Positions 55,061 to 64,000 of a DNA stretch of 64,000 bases are shown here, piece by piece (positions within the stretch are counted from its first letter, which is position 1; every line of letters starts with the position of its first letter). A program made the position numbers and the translations under genes. This DNA is from Lunularia cruciata (lineage: Eukaryota; Streptophyta; Marchantiopsida; Lunulariales; Lunulariaceae). The notes under the pieces are model-generated. The model made no database searches. It had not been told where the DNA came from and saw only the letters and a list, made by a program, of their open reading frames with translations. Location of the stretch: assembly GCA_948567375.1 (NCBI GenBank), contig OX419758.1, positions 10,545,001 to 10,609,000 of the forward strand. Direction: 5' to 3'.

Positions 55061-56531
55061 TAGCTCTGATTGCACTTCACTCAAGATCAAACACACAAAA
55101 TGAAGATCAAGGTTACGGAATCCAACATCCAACAAGCACACTGACTTGCACTTCAAAATTCTCCCAACACTCACAAACACAAACACAAAATTGATACTTG
55201 GAATCAAGCTCAAGTGACGAGCACTGCTTCATAGCACTTTGCTTTATCTATTCTAAGAAATAATGAGCATTAAACAACATATGACTACAAATGCCACTCT
55301 TAAATAGTAAAGCAATTGATAGTTACTAACAACTATACCCTTCTATAACAACTCTACAAACCTGCAGATCCGAAATGACAATGCACCTCTTCATATCTAC
55401 CCCTTCAAATCTCAAATCTGTTTCTACTCCGATCCAATGTCTACCTTGACTTTGGCTTTCAATCCCTAAGTAACTTCACTTACTACTACTCTATCCTCGG
55501 GTTTCACAACTCCCAAATCTTCTACTAATTCTAACATTTCTCTTTCATGATCTATAATTCCTATCATAGTTAAGCCTTTTAAATCTCTCGACCCACTCTT
55601 CTCTAAAGTGTCAAATGTCAAATCCAAAGACACATGCACTCCTATATCTCTTACTTTGGGTCTAACTACTATCAATTCCTTTACTAATTCTACTATGTCA
55701 TCATCAAGAATTGTAATTGAAAGCATGAGTACACTATCTACGCCTTCAATTTGCAACCCACTTCCCCTAATCACTCATGTAATTGACTCAAAGACACTTA
55801 CTATCTCATCTTGCACTTTGGGTTCATTCACTACGGCTATTTCTCTTCTAATTTTATCCTATCTTCAATCAAAATTGAAATTGAAGTCATGGGTATCCTA
55901 AATATTGTTTTTCCTTACTCTAACTTCCTCTAGTCCTCATGGCAAGACTCCCAAAGTCACCTTCACTGCACTCCAAGGTCCGACTACCTTAGGTTGAATC
56001 ATATTTTTCTTGAGGTAAAGTCTTTAGACCCGAAGTCATGTAAACCCAAAATCCAAAGTCCAAAGTAGTATAGACTCGAAGACACCAACCCAAAGACACT
56101 AAACTACTTTGTACATCCACTCCCAAAACTTCAATTGCTTGTAATTTGTGCTACATACCTCTAAACTCAATGATTTTGGTAGCAATGGAAAGCCCTAAAC
56201 TAGACGTTTCCAACGAAATATAGCATGCATGATTTGGACATGTTGTCATTGAGATACAACCCCCGCAAGAATCCTAACTTACAATTTCTATTCCTCCTTC
56301 GGGTCTGCCCTCCTTCAGCGTCTGATCCAAGTTTTTCCTCCTCTGACACGAAGTAAGCTTCTTTGGGTTTGATCCAATCTGAGTTCTTCTTCTTTTAACA
56401 CAAAATTTACTTCCTCAAGCCTGATCAAAACACAAGTTTCCACTCATTTCTTCCCCATTTGGTTGCAATTTGGTTTCAGCAAGGCACTTCTTCTTCAAAA
56501 CTCGTCTAAAATGAAAAATGTGTTTACCACA
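55061..56531. mobile_element. Inserted sequence X2, right part
   Basis: This is non-coding, A+C-rich sequence continuing from 47817. It has short repeated words ('ttctactaattct', 'tttactaattctac') near 55500-55700 and no transposon protein. It ends GTTTACCACA, followed by the target duplication CAAAC at 56532-56536. The open frame at 55608-55901 has low-complexity S/T/L composition and is not considered a gene. Confidence 0.6.
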
Positions 56532-56536
56532 CAAAC

Positions 56537-57129
56537 CACACATCTGGCAACAAACTGCTGCACCTCGGTCTGCATACCGTGCCACCAATAATGACTCTGG
56601 ATTTAGCTATATGTAGGTTTGACTCCAAAATATCCTAGCTCCTCATGAGCATGACGGACCAACTGTGGTCTTTGAGATGGAAGTGGTACTACTTGCACTC
56701 TACCATCCTCTCATACATGCAAAAGGTGACTACCCTCCAATCTAAACCATCTGGCTTGCTGAAGAACACGGTCTCTCTCCTTGGTCCCAACTATGCCACC
56801 CACAACACTAGTGTGAAGATAGTCCATCACTAAGACATCATCATGAATGTCTTGCTGAATTGTACCAATATCTTCACTCTCTGGATCTGTGACCTCAATA
56901 ACTCCTCCTGTATGGGCTAAGAGAGATACCACCAAAGCCTCAAAAATATACATAGAAAGGCATATGCATGCCAACTTGGCACCATCTCCTCATTTGTCTC
57001 ACCATGCTAACGTGCTCCGGTCTAATCTTGCTGGCTAGGACATGGGTTTCTACTCAACCCATCTGCATCACAGTTCACCACTCCAAGTATATAAACAACC
57101 ATAAAATCATACTCCTATAAAATCAGAGC
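56537..57129 (-). pseudogene. Integrase zinc-binding (H2C2) region and RNase H-integrase connection of DNMT-gypsy
   Basis: On the minus strand the segment ends with HYWWHGMQTEVQQFVARCVV, the second half of the H-H-C-C zinc region. It continues in frame at 47374 after the inserted sequence. Upstream (56711-56974) is the spacer with QARWFRLEGSHLLHV, typical of the pre-integrase part. Stops occur. Confidence 0.8.
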
Positions 57130-57410
57130 TCATTGTGCAAGCTTCCTTGAAAGCTTATCGGACTCCATCAACCACTTCAATGGCTGATGACCAGTGATGA
57201 GAGTGAAGGGGTTACCAAATAGGTAACATAAAAAATGTGCTACTACCCAAATTGCTGCCAAGCACTCTCCCTCATATGAACTATACTTTGCCTTTGCTAA
57301 ATGATTGGAGCGACTAGCATAGGCTACCACAAACTCCTTCCCCTCATCATCATGTTGGGTGAGCTCCGCTCCAAGCCCCAACATACTCCAATCAATATGA
57401 ACCTGAAATG
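57130..57410 (-). pseudogene. RNase H of DNMT-gypsy copy A
   Basis: The minus strand reads HIDWSMLGLGAELTQHDDEG, then KEFVVAYASRSNHLAKAKYS, SYEGECLAAIWVVAHFLCYL and FTLITGHQPLKWLMESD. This is the gypsy RNase H with the E of YEGE. The first catalytic aspartate is in HIDWS and the third is altered (TGHQ where TDHQ is usual). One or two frame breaks are present. Confidence 0.88.
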
Positions 57411-58350
57411 GTCATCCTCTGATCAGTCTCCTCAAAATAGGAGCAGATGTCAACCTCTCCTTGAGCTCTACAAAAGCTCTCTCCTGCTCATCTCCCCAAC
57501 ACCACTCTTGTGTAAGCTTGGTCAGCTTCGTCAAGGCCTTGGCAATGGCACTAAATCCTCTAACATAGCGGCGATAGAAGTTTGCCAACTCAAGGAATGC
57601 TCGCACTTTGCTCACATCCGTAGGCCAAGGAATACATGCAATAGCTTCCACCTTGGTTTGTTGAACACCAAGTCCTCCGAGGTAGATAGTGTGACCCAAA
57701 TACTCAACCTGCTTGTAGAAGAACCTACACTTCCCAAGATGTAATTTGAGTCCATGAGATCTCAACATCTCAATAACCTCCAACAACTATCTCTCATGCT
57801 CCTCCACAATAGTGTTATAGACCAAAATGTCATCAATATAGCACCGAGCAAAATCCAATCCAACTAGGATCCTATCCATGACCCTTTGGAACTCAATAGG
57901 AGCATTCTTTAACCCAAACGGTAAGAACCTCCACTAATATAACACATACTTGCCGTGAGGATCAATAGCCTAAAATGTTGTCTTGGACTTATCCTCCTCC
58001 CTGATTAGCAACTAATGATATCCCGCTCAAAGATCCAAAGTATTGAAGATCTTTTCATGCCCAATCGCATCAAAAATCTCCTTCGGTGTAGGCATGGCAT
58101 ACCGAATAGGCATGGTCTATCGGTTGATAGGACGGTAATCTCCACACATCCGCCTATCTGTGTAGTTGCTATGCATATCCTTCTTGGCTAGCATCATTGT
58201 CACTGATGCATACTCTCTATGTGAAATATACATCAAACCAGCCTCAAAAAGGTCACTACTTTGGCTTTGAATCAATGTCCTCTCCATCTCACTATATCAA
58301 TAAGGACATCAAAAAACTGGTATATCGCTAGTCAGCTCAATCTGTATACC
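57411..58350 (-). pseudogene. Reverse transcriptase of DNMT-gypsy copy A
   Basis: The minus strand carries RMCGDYRPINR, MPTPKEIFDAIGHEKIFNTL, DPHGKYVLY, WRFLPFGLKNAPIEFQRVMD, ARCYIDDILVYN (YIDD at 57829-57840) and EYLGHTIYLGGLGVQQTKVE, ending PWPTDVSKVRAFLELANFYR. All seven blocks of a Ty3/gypsy reverse transcriptase are recognisable, with about five stops. The domain follows the methyltransferase directly, separated by about 350 bp. Confidence 0.9.
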
Positions 58351-58699
58351 ATGTCCTTTCAGAGTACCCAAATCCTTCATACTGAATGCAAAACAACTTG
58401 TGTGGCTCCTCAAGAACCTCCAAACCCTCCGTCTTACCTCTCCAGTAAGCTTGGGTCCAAGATCTGGCTCCCAAGTATCCTCTTTAATTGTAGTAGGAGT
58501 AGAAGACGTACTGACTGGCTGCTACACTAGGCCCTTGGGAGCAATAGTGTCATGCTTCCGACCGCTAGAGATCCCAACCTCTGTGTGAAAAACTCCCTCC
58601 ACTTTGGCTGCAAGCTCCACACGTCCTCTAGCTGCATCCCATGTGGACCAAGGGTGTAATCCAAGTAGCACACGCTCACCTAGATGGACTCCAAGTAGA

Positions 58700-59830
58700 C
58701 CACTCTCCCTAGTAGCTATTGGATGTGTCCCAAGAGTACCATGTCCACTCAGTCCATCACCCCCAGCATGTGCCTGAATCATCTTGATAGGCACAAGGCT
58801 CACAAGTGTCCGAGTGGTGATGCCTATCAAGTGCATCCTACGCTGCTCTACCAAGCCAAGGCTCACAATCCAAGTCAAACAGTTTAGGTCCATAGCCTGA
58901 CCTAACACTTGACGCCTGGATGCCTCTGACATTGCTGGAACAACGGTAATACTAGTGTGAAAACCCATCGCCCGCTCTCTCTCATCAGCGTTGGGCTCCA
59001 CCAACTACTATAACTGTGAGTCCCAAACAAGTCCAGGTCCTCCTTCTCAAAAAGCATAAGAGCCTAGGAAACTCATGAGTGTGGGAAATGCGGCTCTAGG
59101 TTGTCCAACTAGGTTCACCACTGCCATAGGTGACCTATCAGCCACTACCACTGTTTGAGACTTACGCCCAACATCCAAGATATCATCAACAAGGACGTGG
59201 TCAAGTTGCTAAATCCCATCATAAGCATGATGTAAAACCTCTCTGGGTAAGAGGTTCGTCCACCAAAGACAAAGATGATGAGCCCGTGATCCCACTCGGG
59301 CTGCATCTAACAATACAGCAGGTCCCATCCAAGAATGGACCTGATGTGTACTCGCCACCACTCTAGTGCAAGAATCACCCATCAAGGGAACGTTCTCCAA
59401 AAGGTAAAGTTGGAGAAACAGACTGATGAACCTGGAGATGTCATAATATACGTAACATCTCCCAAACCACACGAGAATGAGGATCCTGAAGACCCAAACC
59501 TCTACCAACACATGTATGTTCCTAACATGGCCATCCAAAAATCACCAAGTGGATAGGCCCATGTCTCTCTAGATCATGCACCCCCAGTAAGGAAATATCT
59601 TCTGGTAGGACCTTTTGGTAATCTCTTACTGCTGACATCAATAATAGCTTTGGATATCGATAGGCCAAGTGTGCCACATGATGTAGAGAGACTCACCTAA
59701 CAATCTTATCTCTCTCTACATACAAGTACCTCTATACTCGTATACTTGCTTGTAATACCGTAGCTAGTCCGGTGGTAATCCCACCAAACAACTCCAATAG
59801 ACATATCCCCTCTATAGGGTACTACCAAGC
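58700..59830 (-). pseudogene. C5 cytosine DNA methyltransferase domain of DNMT-gypsy copy A
   Basis: Minus-strand motifs are in the canonical order. Motif I is LLELFGGITTGLATVLQ (from 59800) and motif II YVERD (59708-59722). Motif IV is IFGWPC (cysteine codon at 59525-59527, followed by a TAG), then RGLGLQDPHSRVVWEMLR. Motif VI is LENVPLMGDS (ENV at 59389-59397), then GPAVLLDAARVGSRAH and LWWTNLLPREVL. Motif IX is EPNADERERAMGF (58961-59003) and motif X LGQAMDLNCLTWI (58882-58902). C5 methyltransferases attack cytosine C6 with the motif-IV cysteine, activate it with the ENV glutamate and use S-adenosylmethionine bound at motifs I and X. The domain lies between protease and reverse transcriptase. 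At least three stops and one frameshift inactivate it. Copy B keeps PCQG in motif IV, so the enzyme was once complete. Confidence 0.92.
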
Positions 59831-60540
59831 AATGAGTGTGGTATCTAGAGGTGTTAAAGTAATCAAAACGGGAGGCTCATCCTCACACTCATCTCTTGAT
59901 GGTACAAAGGCTCCACTCCAAGCCTGCTGCACCAATTGATCTGCATGTTGCTGCAACGCCTCCTCTGAACTCCACAATGGAACATCCAAGGTGGATGGAA
60001 CAATCCCACTCATACTCTAAATCCGAGTGATCTCCTCTGGTACTAGAGTATCCTCTACATGGGCGTTCCCCTCCAACAAGTCACCAGGCCAAGTAACTGC
60101 ACCACTAAAAGCTAAAACTGATGCTACCATGGTCTTGGACTATAGTGAGCCAAGACTGCCACTACTGAAGTGTACTAGTAGGCAACATACCCGTCCATCA
60201 CTAGATTTCAAACTTGGTCTATAGGAGGCTATCTCCTCCCAATAGTCAATACTTAAACCCATGGGATATAACACTGCTCCCCCCAACTAGCACATCATAT
60301 GACTCAGCTACTGTTGCAATAGCCTGAGCTCTCACCCCCAAGCTATCAATCAGATGACCAGGCTGAACTTGGACAACAAGCTCCCCACATGTGATGAACT
60401 ATGTTGAACCACCACCTAGAGATGTTTGGATCTGAAATGGACACCTCTCCACATCGGTCTTTTGTAACTCCAGACCGACAACCGTAGCCTTCCCCAACAT
60501 AAGGAGCTACGCACCAAAGTCTAACAAGACTCTCTATGGT
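59831..60540 (-). pseudogene. Retropepsin of DNMT-gypsy copy A
   Basis: The minus strand from 60535 reads RVLLDFGA (aspartate at about 60519-60521; the family DSGA here has F for S), a stop, then LLMLGKATVVGLELQKTDVE and PFQIQTSLGGGST. Near 60290-60310 comes SYDVLVGGSSVISHGFKY, the second conserved protease block. The segment 59822-60013 (SGIVPSTLDVPLWSSEEALQ) is the linker to the methyltransferase and is also found in copy B. Confidence 0.8.
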
Positions 60541-61600
60541 GTATAGACCTTCCCTGAAGGTCCCACCAAATGGAAAATCCCCCTCTGGTTATCTAATAGG
60601 AAAACACTTGGTGTGAACCGTGCTCTCTCAAAGGCCGGTCTAGTTGGCAACTCCTCCAATCTAGCCGCTACTGCCTGCCATAAACCACTAGTTGCTGAAT
60701 GGATCCCATGCTCCTCAACCAAGTCAGCTCCACTACCAACCACCTCTGCTCTAGTAGTAGGAATTGCATCATCTCTACTCTCACAAAGTGTGGCAGCCAA
60801 CCGGAACACAGGGGTTGGGTCAACTCCCAATGTAAACATGTCATTGGCCAAAAACAAAGGATGCCACATAATCAGCTGAGCCACCCCCAACATCATGCTA
60901 GACTCAGTCTGTGTAGTAGCAGGTGGCTGACTAGTAGGTAGTCCATCATGTACTCCATCATCACCTACCACACTTGCATTGGGATGTCTAGGAACCATGG
61001 ATATTGTATGCAATGCCTTAGATAGCGTGAAAGACTGGGGAAGTCTGACCTATCTCCCAACCTCTCCTCTCTGTGGTCCAACTCCACTAATGCTCCTCTA
61101 GGCTCTGGAGTACGTACTGCACTCTTAGTCACTACTGCAAATGCATCCACCTGTGCTACTTGGCACATGAAGTCCAAAGCATCTCTATCACAAACATATG
61201 AGGTCGAAGCCTCAGCACCCAAATCTGATCTCCTCTGAGCAATAGCTATACTAGCCAATCTTTGCTCCAATTGCTCAATCCGAGTAGCCATAGTTGTATT
61301 AGAAGTAAGGGTAGGTACTGCACTCCTATTAGGTGTAGATCCTCTACCGCCACCTCTACCTCCTCGTCCTCCATGAACTAGAGCTCCTCTACTACTTGCC
61401 ATAACAGCCCTACCACTCCATAACTCTGGGTGTAGGTCAAAACACCAATCACTAGTGTGACCAAATCTATGGCAATGCTCACACTGCTTCTGTGTTGGCT
61501 GTGATGCACCCAAGGTATCAGGTCCACTGCCCTGAGTACACTCTCTCCAATGGTGAGGTCCACCACAAGTCCAACAAGCAACACCACAACTCATTGGTTG
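60541..61600 (-). pseudogene. gag C-terminal part with two zinc knuckles, DNMT-gypsy copy A
   Basis: Frame 61594-60965 (209 residues) begins with CWTCGGPHHWREC, an irregular C-x2-C-x3-H-x4-C knuckle. A regular one follows, CEHCHRFGHTSDWC (C-x2-C-x4-H-x4-C). A glycine-arginine-rich run (GGRGGRGGGRG) and a coiled-coil-like TRIEQLEQRLASIAIAQRRS come next, then a charged tail. A following frame (61013-60534) continues to the protease. The knuckles bind genomic RNA during packaging. Confidence 0.85.
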
Positions 61601-62809
61601 CTACTGACCCAAAAATGAAGGTAAGGGTCTAGAGCTACTAGGCACTCCACTTGCTCCATAGGATCTGGGCTATCCACCTTGTCCTCAAAACCCAACTGGG
61701 CATGGTGCACTCTATTGCGCTCTAGAAGAAGTCATAGCGGTGGATGAGGTCTCCCTACCAAATCTCGATGTCACCACTCTCTCCTCCACCATGTTGAACT
61801 CAATACGCTCAGCCAAACCAAAGACCATTGCCAAAGTAGGCAAAGTAGCCTGCAACAACGTAGCATCACGAACTCTACGTCATAACTCCCTGTCCAATAT
61901 CCCATACCAAAATTGGACTGCCTGGGCCTCAGTAACTCCCTGAGTGAAACTGATCAGCCACCTCATGCAAGTGTTTGCCTCACGTATGCTCTCTCTAGCC
62001 TTCTGTTGGAACTCTTGCAAGCTCCTCAGCTTGTCAATCCGCACTTCCTAGTAGTTCTGCCTCAAACATATGAAGAACTCCACCATGAGGTTAAACCCCG
62101 GTACCACACCACCTCCTGTAGCAGTACCTCCACCCGTAGTAGCACTATCTCCAGCTAGTGCACCTCCACTACCTCCACCAACACTATTCGAGCTAGAACT
62201 CGTAGGTATAGCCAATCTACTCCTGGCCACTGAGCCTGAAGTGATAGAGACATAGTTTAGAGACCAATATTATCTCCATAACTCAATCTCCTCCAAATGA
62301 GCTCTCTTGAACTCATGGTAGTCATCCATTGGCAGATCCTCCAAATGTTGAAACAACCACTTCCATGCCATGAAGGGTGTAAACAAAGTCGGGTTCTACA
62401 TCTGCTACAGATCACACCAACTATCAAACTCCTGGATGAAATCATCCAACTCAATGGTACCCACTGTACCAGAGTAACGCCTAGGGCCTTTAGAGGCCCC
62501 ATAAATCTCATCCATGTCCCACAACAATGGTGCGGACACACCAAGTGCACTCTGAACTAAATCAGCTCTTGTGTCAAACTCCAACTTAGAGTCAATCTCC
62601 TCCCTCACTGGGACCTGAGATACAGGCTGATACCAAGTGCCACTCTGAGTAAACCTACTATGTATTGCAGTGCTATCTCCTTTGGAATCTCCAAAGAACT
62701 CTATTGTGACAAAGTAACCGCAACAACAAACCAGAACCACCAAATGCAACCACAAGTCGCAACTACAAGTACCCCACCAAGTGCCAACACCATCACGTGC
62801 CAATATCAA
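61601..62809 (-). pseudogene. gag N-terminal and capsid part, DNMT-gypsy copy A
   Basis: The minus strand from 62809 shows SRFTQSGTWYQPVSQVPVRE and then WDMDEIYGASKGPRRYSGTV, IELDDFIQEFDSWCDL, WKWLFQHLEDLPMDDYHEFK, a glycine-serine-rich stretch (GGGSGGALAGDSATTGGGTA), and a capsid-like tail (EFQQKARESIREANTCMRWL, LERRVRDAT-like). This is the order of a gypsy gag. Stops break it at several points. Confidence 0.75.
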
Positions 62810-63135
62810 CTAAGCACCACCCACTAATGTAACTCTAACCAAGATAACTACACTAGGAGAAAGGGCAACCTGTAACCTACCATCATAACACGCACTCTCA
62901 CGATCTGCAAGTCATCACTTCCTACTTCATCGGAGAGAAACAAAGGTAGTCTGACTGGTCATCACTCAACCTCACTATTGAGAGCACACTAGAGCACCAA
63001 CGCTCAAAAGTCAAGGCACCTCACACAAACGTGGTGCACAAACAAGATGTAGAGAATGGAGGGGGTCCAATCACAAGAAATCTAAACAAAACCCTCCATC
63101 TCATAAAACAACATGGGACTGACTCTACCACCATT
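62810..63135 (-). other. Leader of DNMT-gypsy with candidate primer-binding site
   Basis: Non-coding leader. At 63118-63134 the minus strand reads AATGGTGGTAGAGTCAG, a poor match to the initiator-methionine tRNA primer site (TGGTATCAGAGC). No other signal is seen. Confidence 0.4.
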
Positions 63136-64000
63136 TGGCATTTGACATAAGAGAAGTTTGTATCTAAGTCCTAAGCTACCATGATCACCAAGAACGGGAT
63201 CAAACTGCCTCTCCTAGCCAAAGCTACATGTGTATAGATAACAATGGCATAGTTATTAGGACAACAAGTGAGGGTGGACCAGTTGGCTAGGGCACCAGTC
63301 TAGGAACAAGACATCTAGGTGTCAAACCCTGTTGCACAAATCTAGTAGGAAAGGCAGATTTTGCCAACCAATGACCAAGATCTACTCTAAACTAGCTAGC
63401 CTCATGCCATCAAGCTAGCTTGCTGGCCCTTCTAGGCCTTCATAGCCCTATGCCTCAAAGCCTCTAAATGCCCAAATGAGGCTTTTCTTCTTGCCACTTT
63501 GAACCTCCTCCAAACTTGCAAAACTCCTCCAAATCTGGCCAAAATTTGATGTAAACCTTAGAGTTGGTTGACCACCAAATCCCCCGCTAACTCTTCACTT
63601 GAGCCAAATTGAAAACATAGGTTTCTCCAAATCACAAATTTACAATAATAACTTCCCAACTCCACCTTCAATTTTACTTTTTGAGCCCAACTCATAACAA
63701 ATTGGTCATGCCTTCATCTCTTGAGCTCAAAATCACAACTGCTAAAAAATTGCTCATTCTTTGCTCAAAAATTGGCAAGCACTTCCGTACACCGTCTGCC
63801 TTACTGCTAAATCTACATCAATTGAACAAGCTTCTGCACACTAGGGAAAAATGAACTTGAATCGAGCTACCAACGATCCACAAAGCTTGGAAATACAACC
63901 AATACTCAGTTCTTGCACCTGATTTCCCATTGACTTGACTTCTTTGATGTAATTAGATTGTTTACTATTCTCAACTCAACTCAATTCAGATCAGGACTTG
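63136..64000 (-). repeat. Probable 5' LTR of DNMT-gypsy copy A, running off the window
   Basis: The region right of the candidate primer-binding site has no ORF and is C- and A-rich on the plus strand. It would start with TGGCATTTGACA (LTR end ...TGCCA on the minus strand). It cannot be aligned with the 3' LTR stub, which represents the opposite end of the LTR. Confidence 0.4.

Larger units (their letters stand above)
45979..64000 (-). mobile_element. DNMT-gypsy copy A: Ty3/gypsy element with DNA methyltransferase and PHD finger, interrupted
   Basis: On the minus strand, from right to left: partial LTR, gag, protease, C5 methyltransferase, reverse transcriptase, RNase H, integrase zinc region, integrase core, PHD finger, polypurine tract and a 3' LTR stub. 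An inserted sequence (47380-56531) splits the integrase zinc region. CAAAC at 47375-47379 and 56532-56536 is its duplication, and joining the flanks gives a continuous in-frame C-x2-C region, so both halves are one element. Net visible length is about 8.9 kb. Stops and shifts occur in every domain, so the copy is dead. It reaches the window's right end. Confidence 0.88.

Noticed and set aside
47813..55065. A 5-bp target duplication for gypsy-1 copy 2
   Set aside because: TACTC on the left and TAGCT on the right do not match well enough to claim. The LTR end may be misplaced by a base or two, or the flanks may have changed.
55608..55901. Plus-strand frame rich in S, T, L and I
   Set aside because: It is low-complexity translation of short internal repeats in inserted sequence X2, and the opposite strand is equally open.
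1..64000. CRISPR arrays, bacterial operons, tRNA or rRNA genes
   Set aside because: No regularly spaced repeats, no bacterial gene order and no tRNA cloverleaf or rRNA sequence was seen. The DNA is plant nuclear in character.

Overview
The window looks like nuclear DNA of a land plant with a large, retrotransposon-rich genome. It has five or six host genes, three of them with confidently modelled exons and short introns. They sit in an island at about 22.9-39.1 kb, between long blocks of nested LTR retrotransposons. The proteins are plant-like: a plastid-type kinase, a chlorophyll-binding-fold one-helix protein, mitochondrial COQ4 and an ER-lumen SIL1. I cannot name the species. A non-flowering lineage (fern, lycophyte or bryophyte) is my weak guess.

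Left block, 1-20.3 kb. It opens with a decayed minus-strand Ty3/gypsy fragment (1-2605) that carries remnants of a C5 cytosine DNA methyltransferase. A plus-strand gypsy ('gypsy-3': LTR-like end, gag and protease, no reverse transcriptase seen) follows and is split by later insertions. A solo LTR ('LTR-X', target duplication CAATC) lies in gypsy-3. A complete Copia element (copia-1, 5735-12251, duplication GTCCT) lies inside that LTR and carries a fragment of the host Midasin (MDN1) gene in its leader. A second complete Copia element (copia-2, 12888-19230, duplication CCCAC) sits in the gypsy-3 protease and itself holds another LTR-X solo LTR (13906-14639, duplication GATAT).

Gene island, 20.3-39.5 kb. 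In order: a foldback of about 100 nt, a 450-bp TIR element with an 8-bp duplication, an intronless kinase gene (23271-25007, +), the last exon of a HIG1-domain gene (-), a five-exon LHC-like one-helix gene (28921-30816, +), COQ4 (two exons, -) and SIL1/FES1-type nucleotide exchange factor (seven exons, -). The HIG1 and LHC-like genes are head to head, and their leader regions share an inverted duplicated segment.

Right block, 39.5-64 kb. An AT-rich, gene-free stretch ends at a truncated copy of gypsy-1 (43288-45978). From 45979 to the window end lies one minus-strand gypsy element, the most interesting object here: gag with CCHC knuckles, protease, C5 DNA methyltransferase, reverse transcriptase, RNase H, integrase and a PHD finger. 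It was split inside the integrase zinc-binding region by a TG/CA-type sequence (47380-56531, duplication CAAAC). That sequence was in turn split by a young gypsy-1 copy with nearly identical LTRs (47818-55060). Across the CAAAC junction the integrase frame reads through exactly, so both flanks belong to one element.

The methyltransferase gypsy occurs twice in the same orientation, once on each side of the gene island. Both copies are broken. Together they show a retrotransposon family combining a DNA-methylating domain with a histone-reader-type finger.
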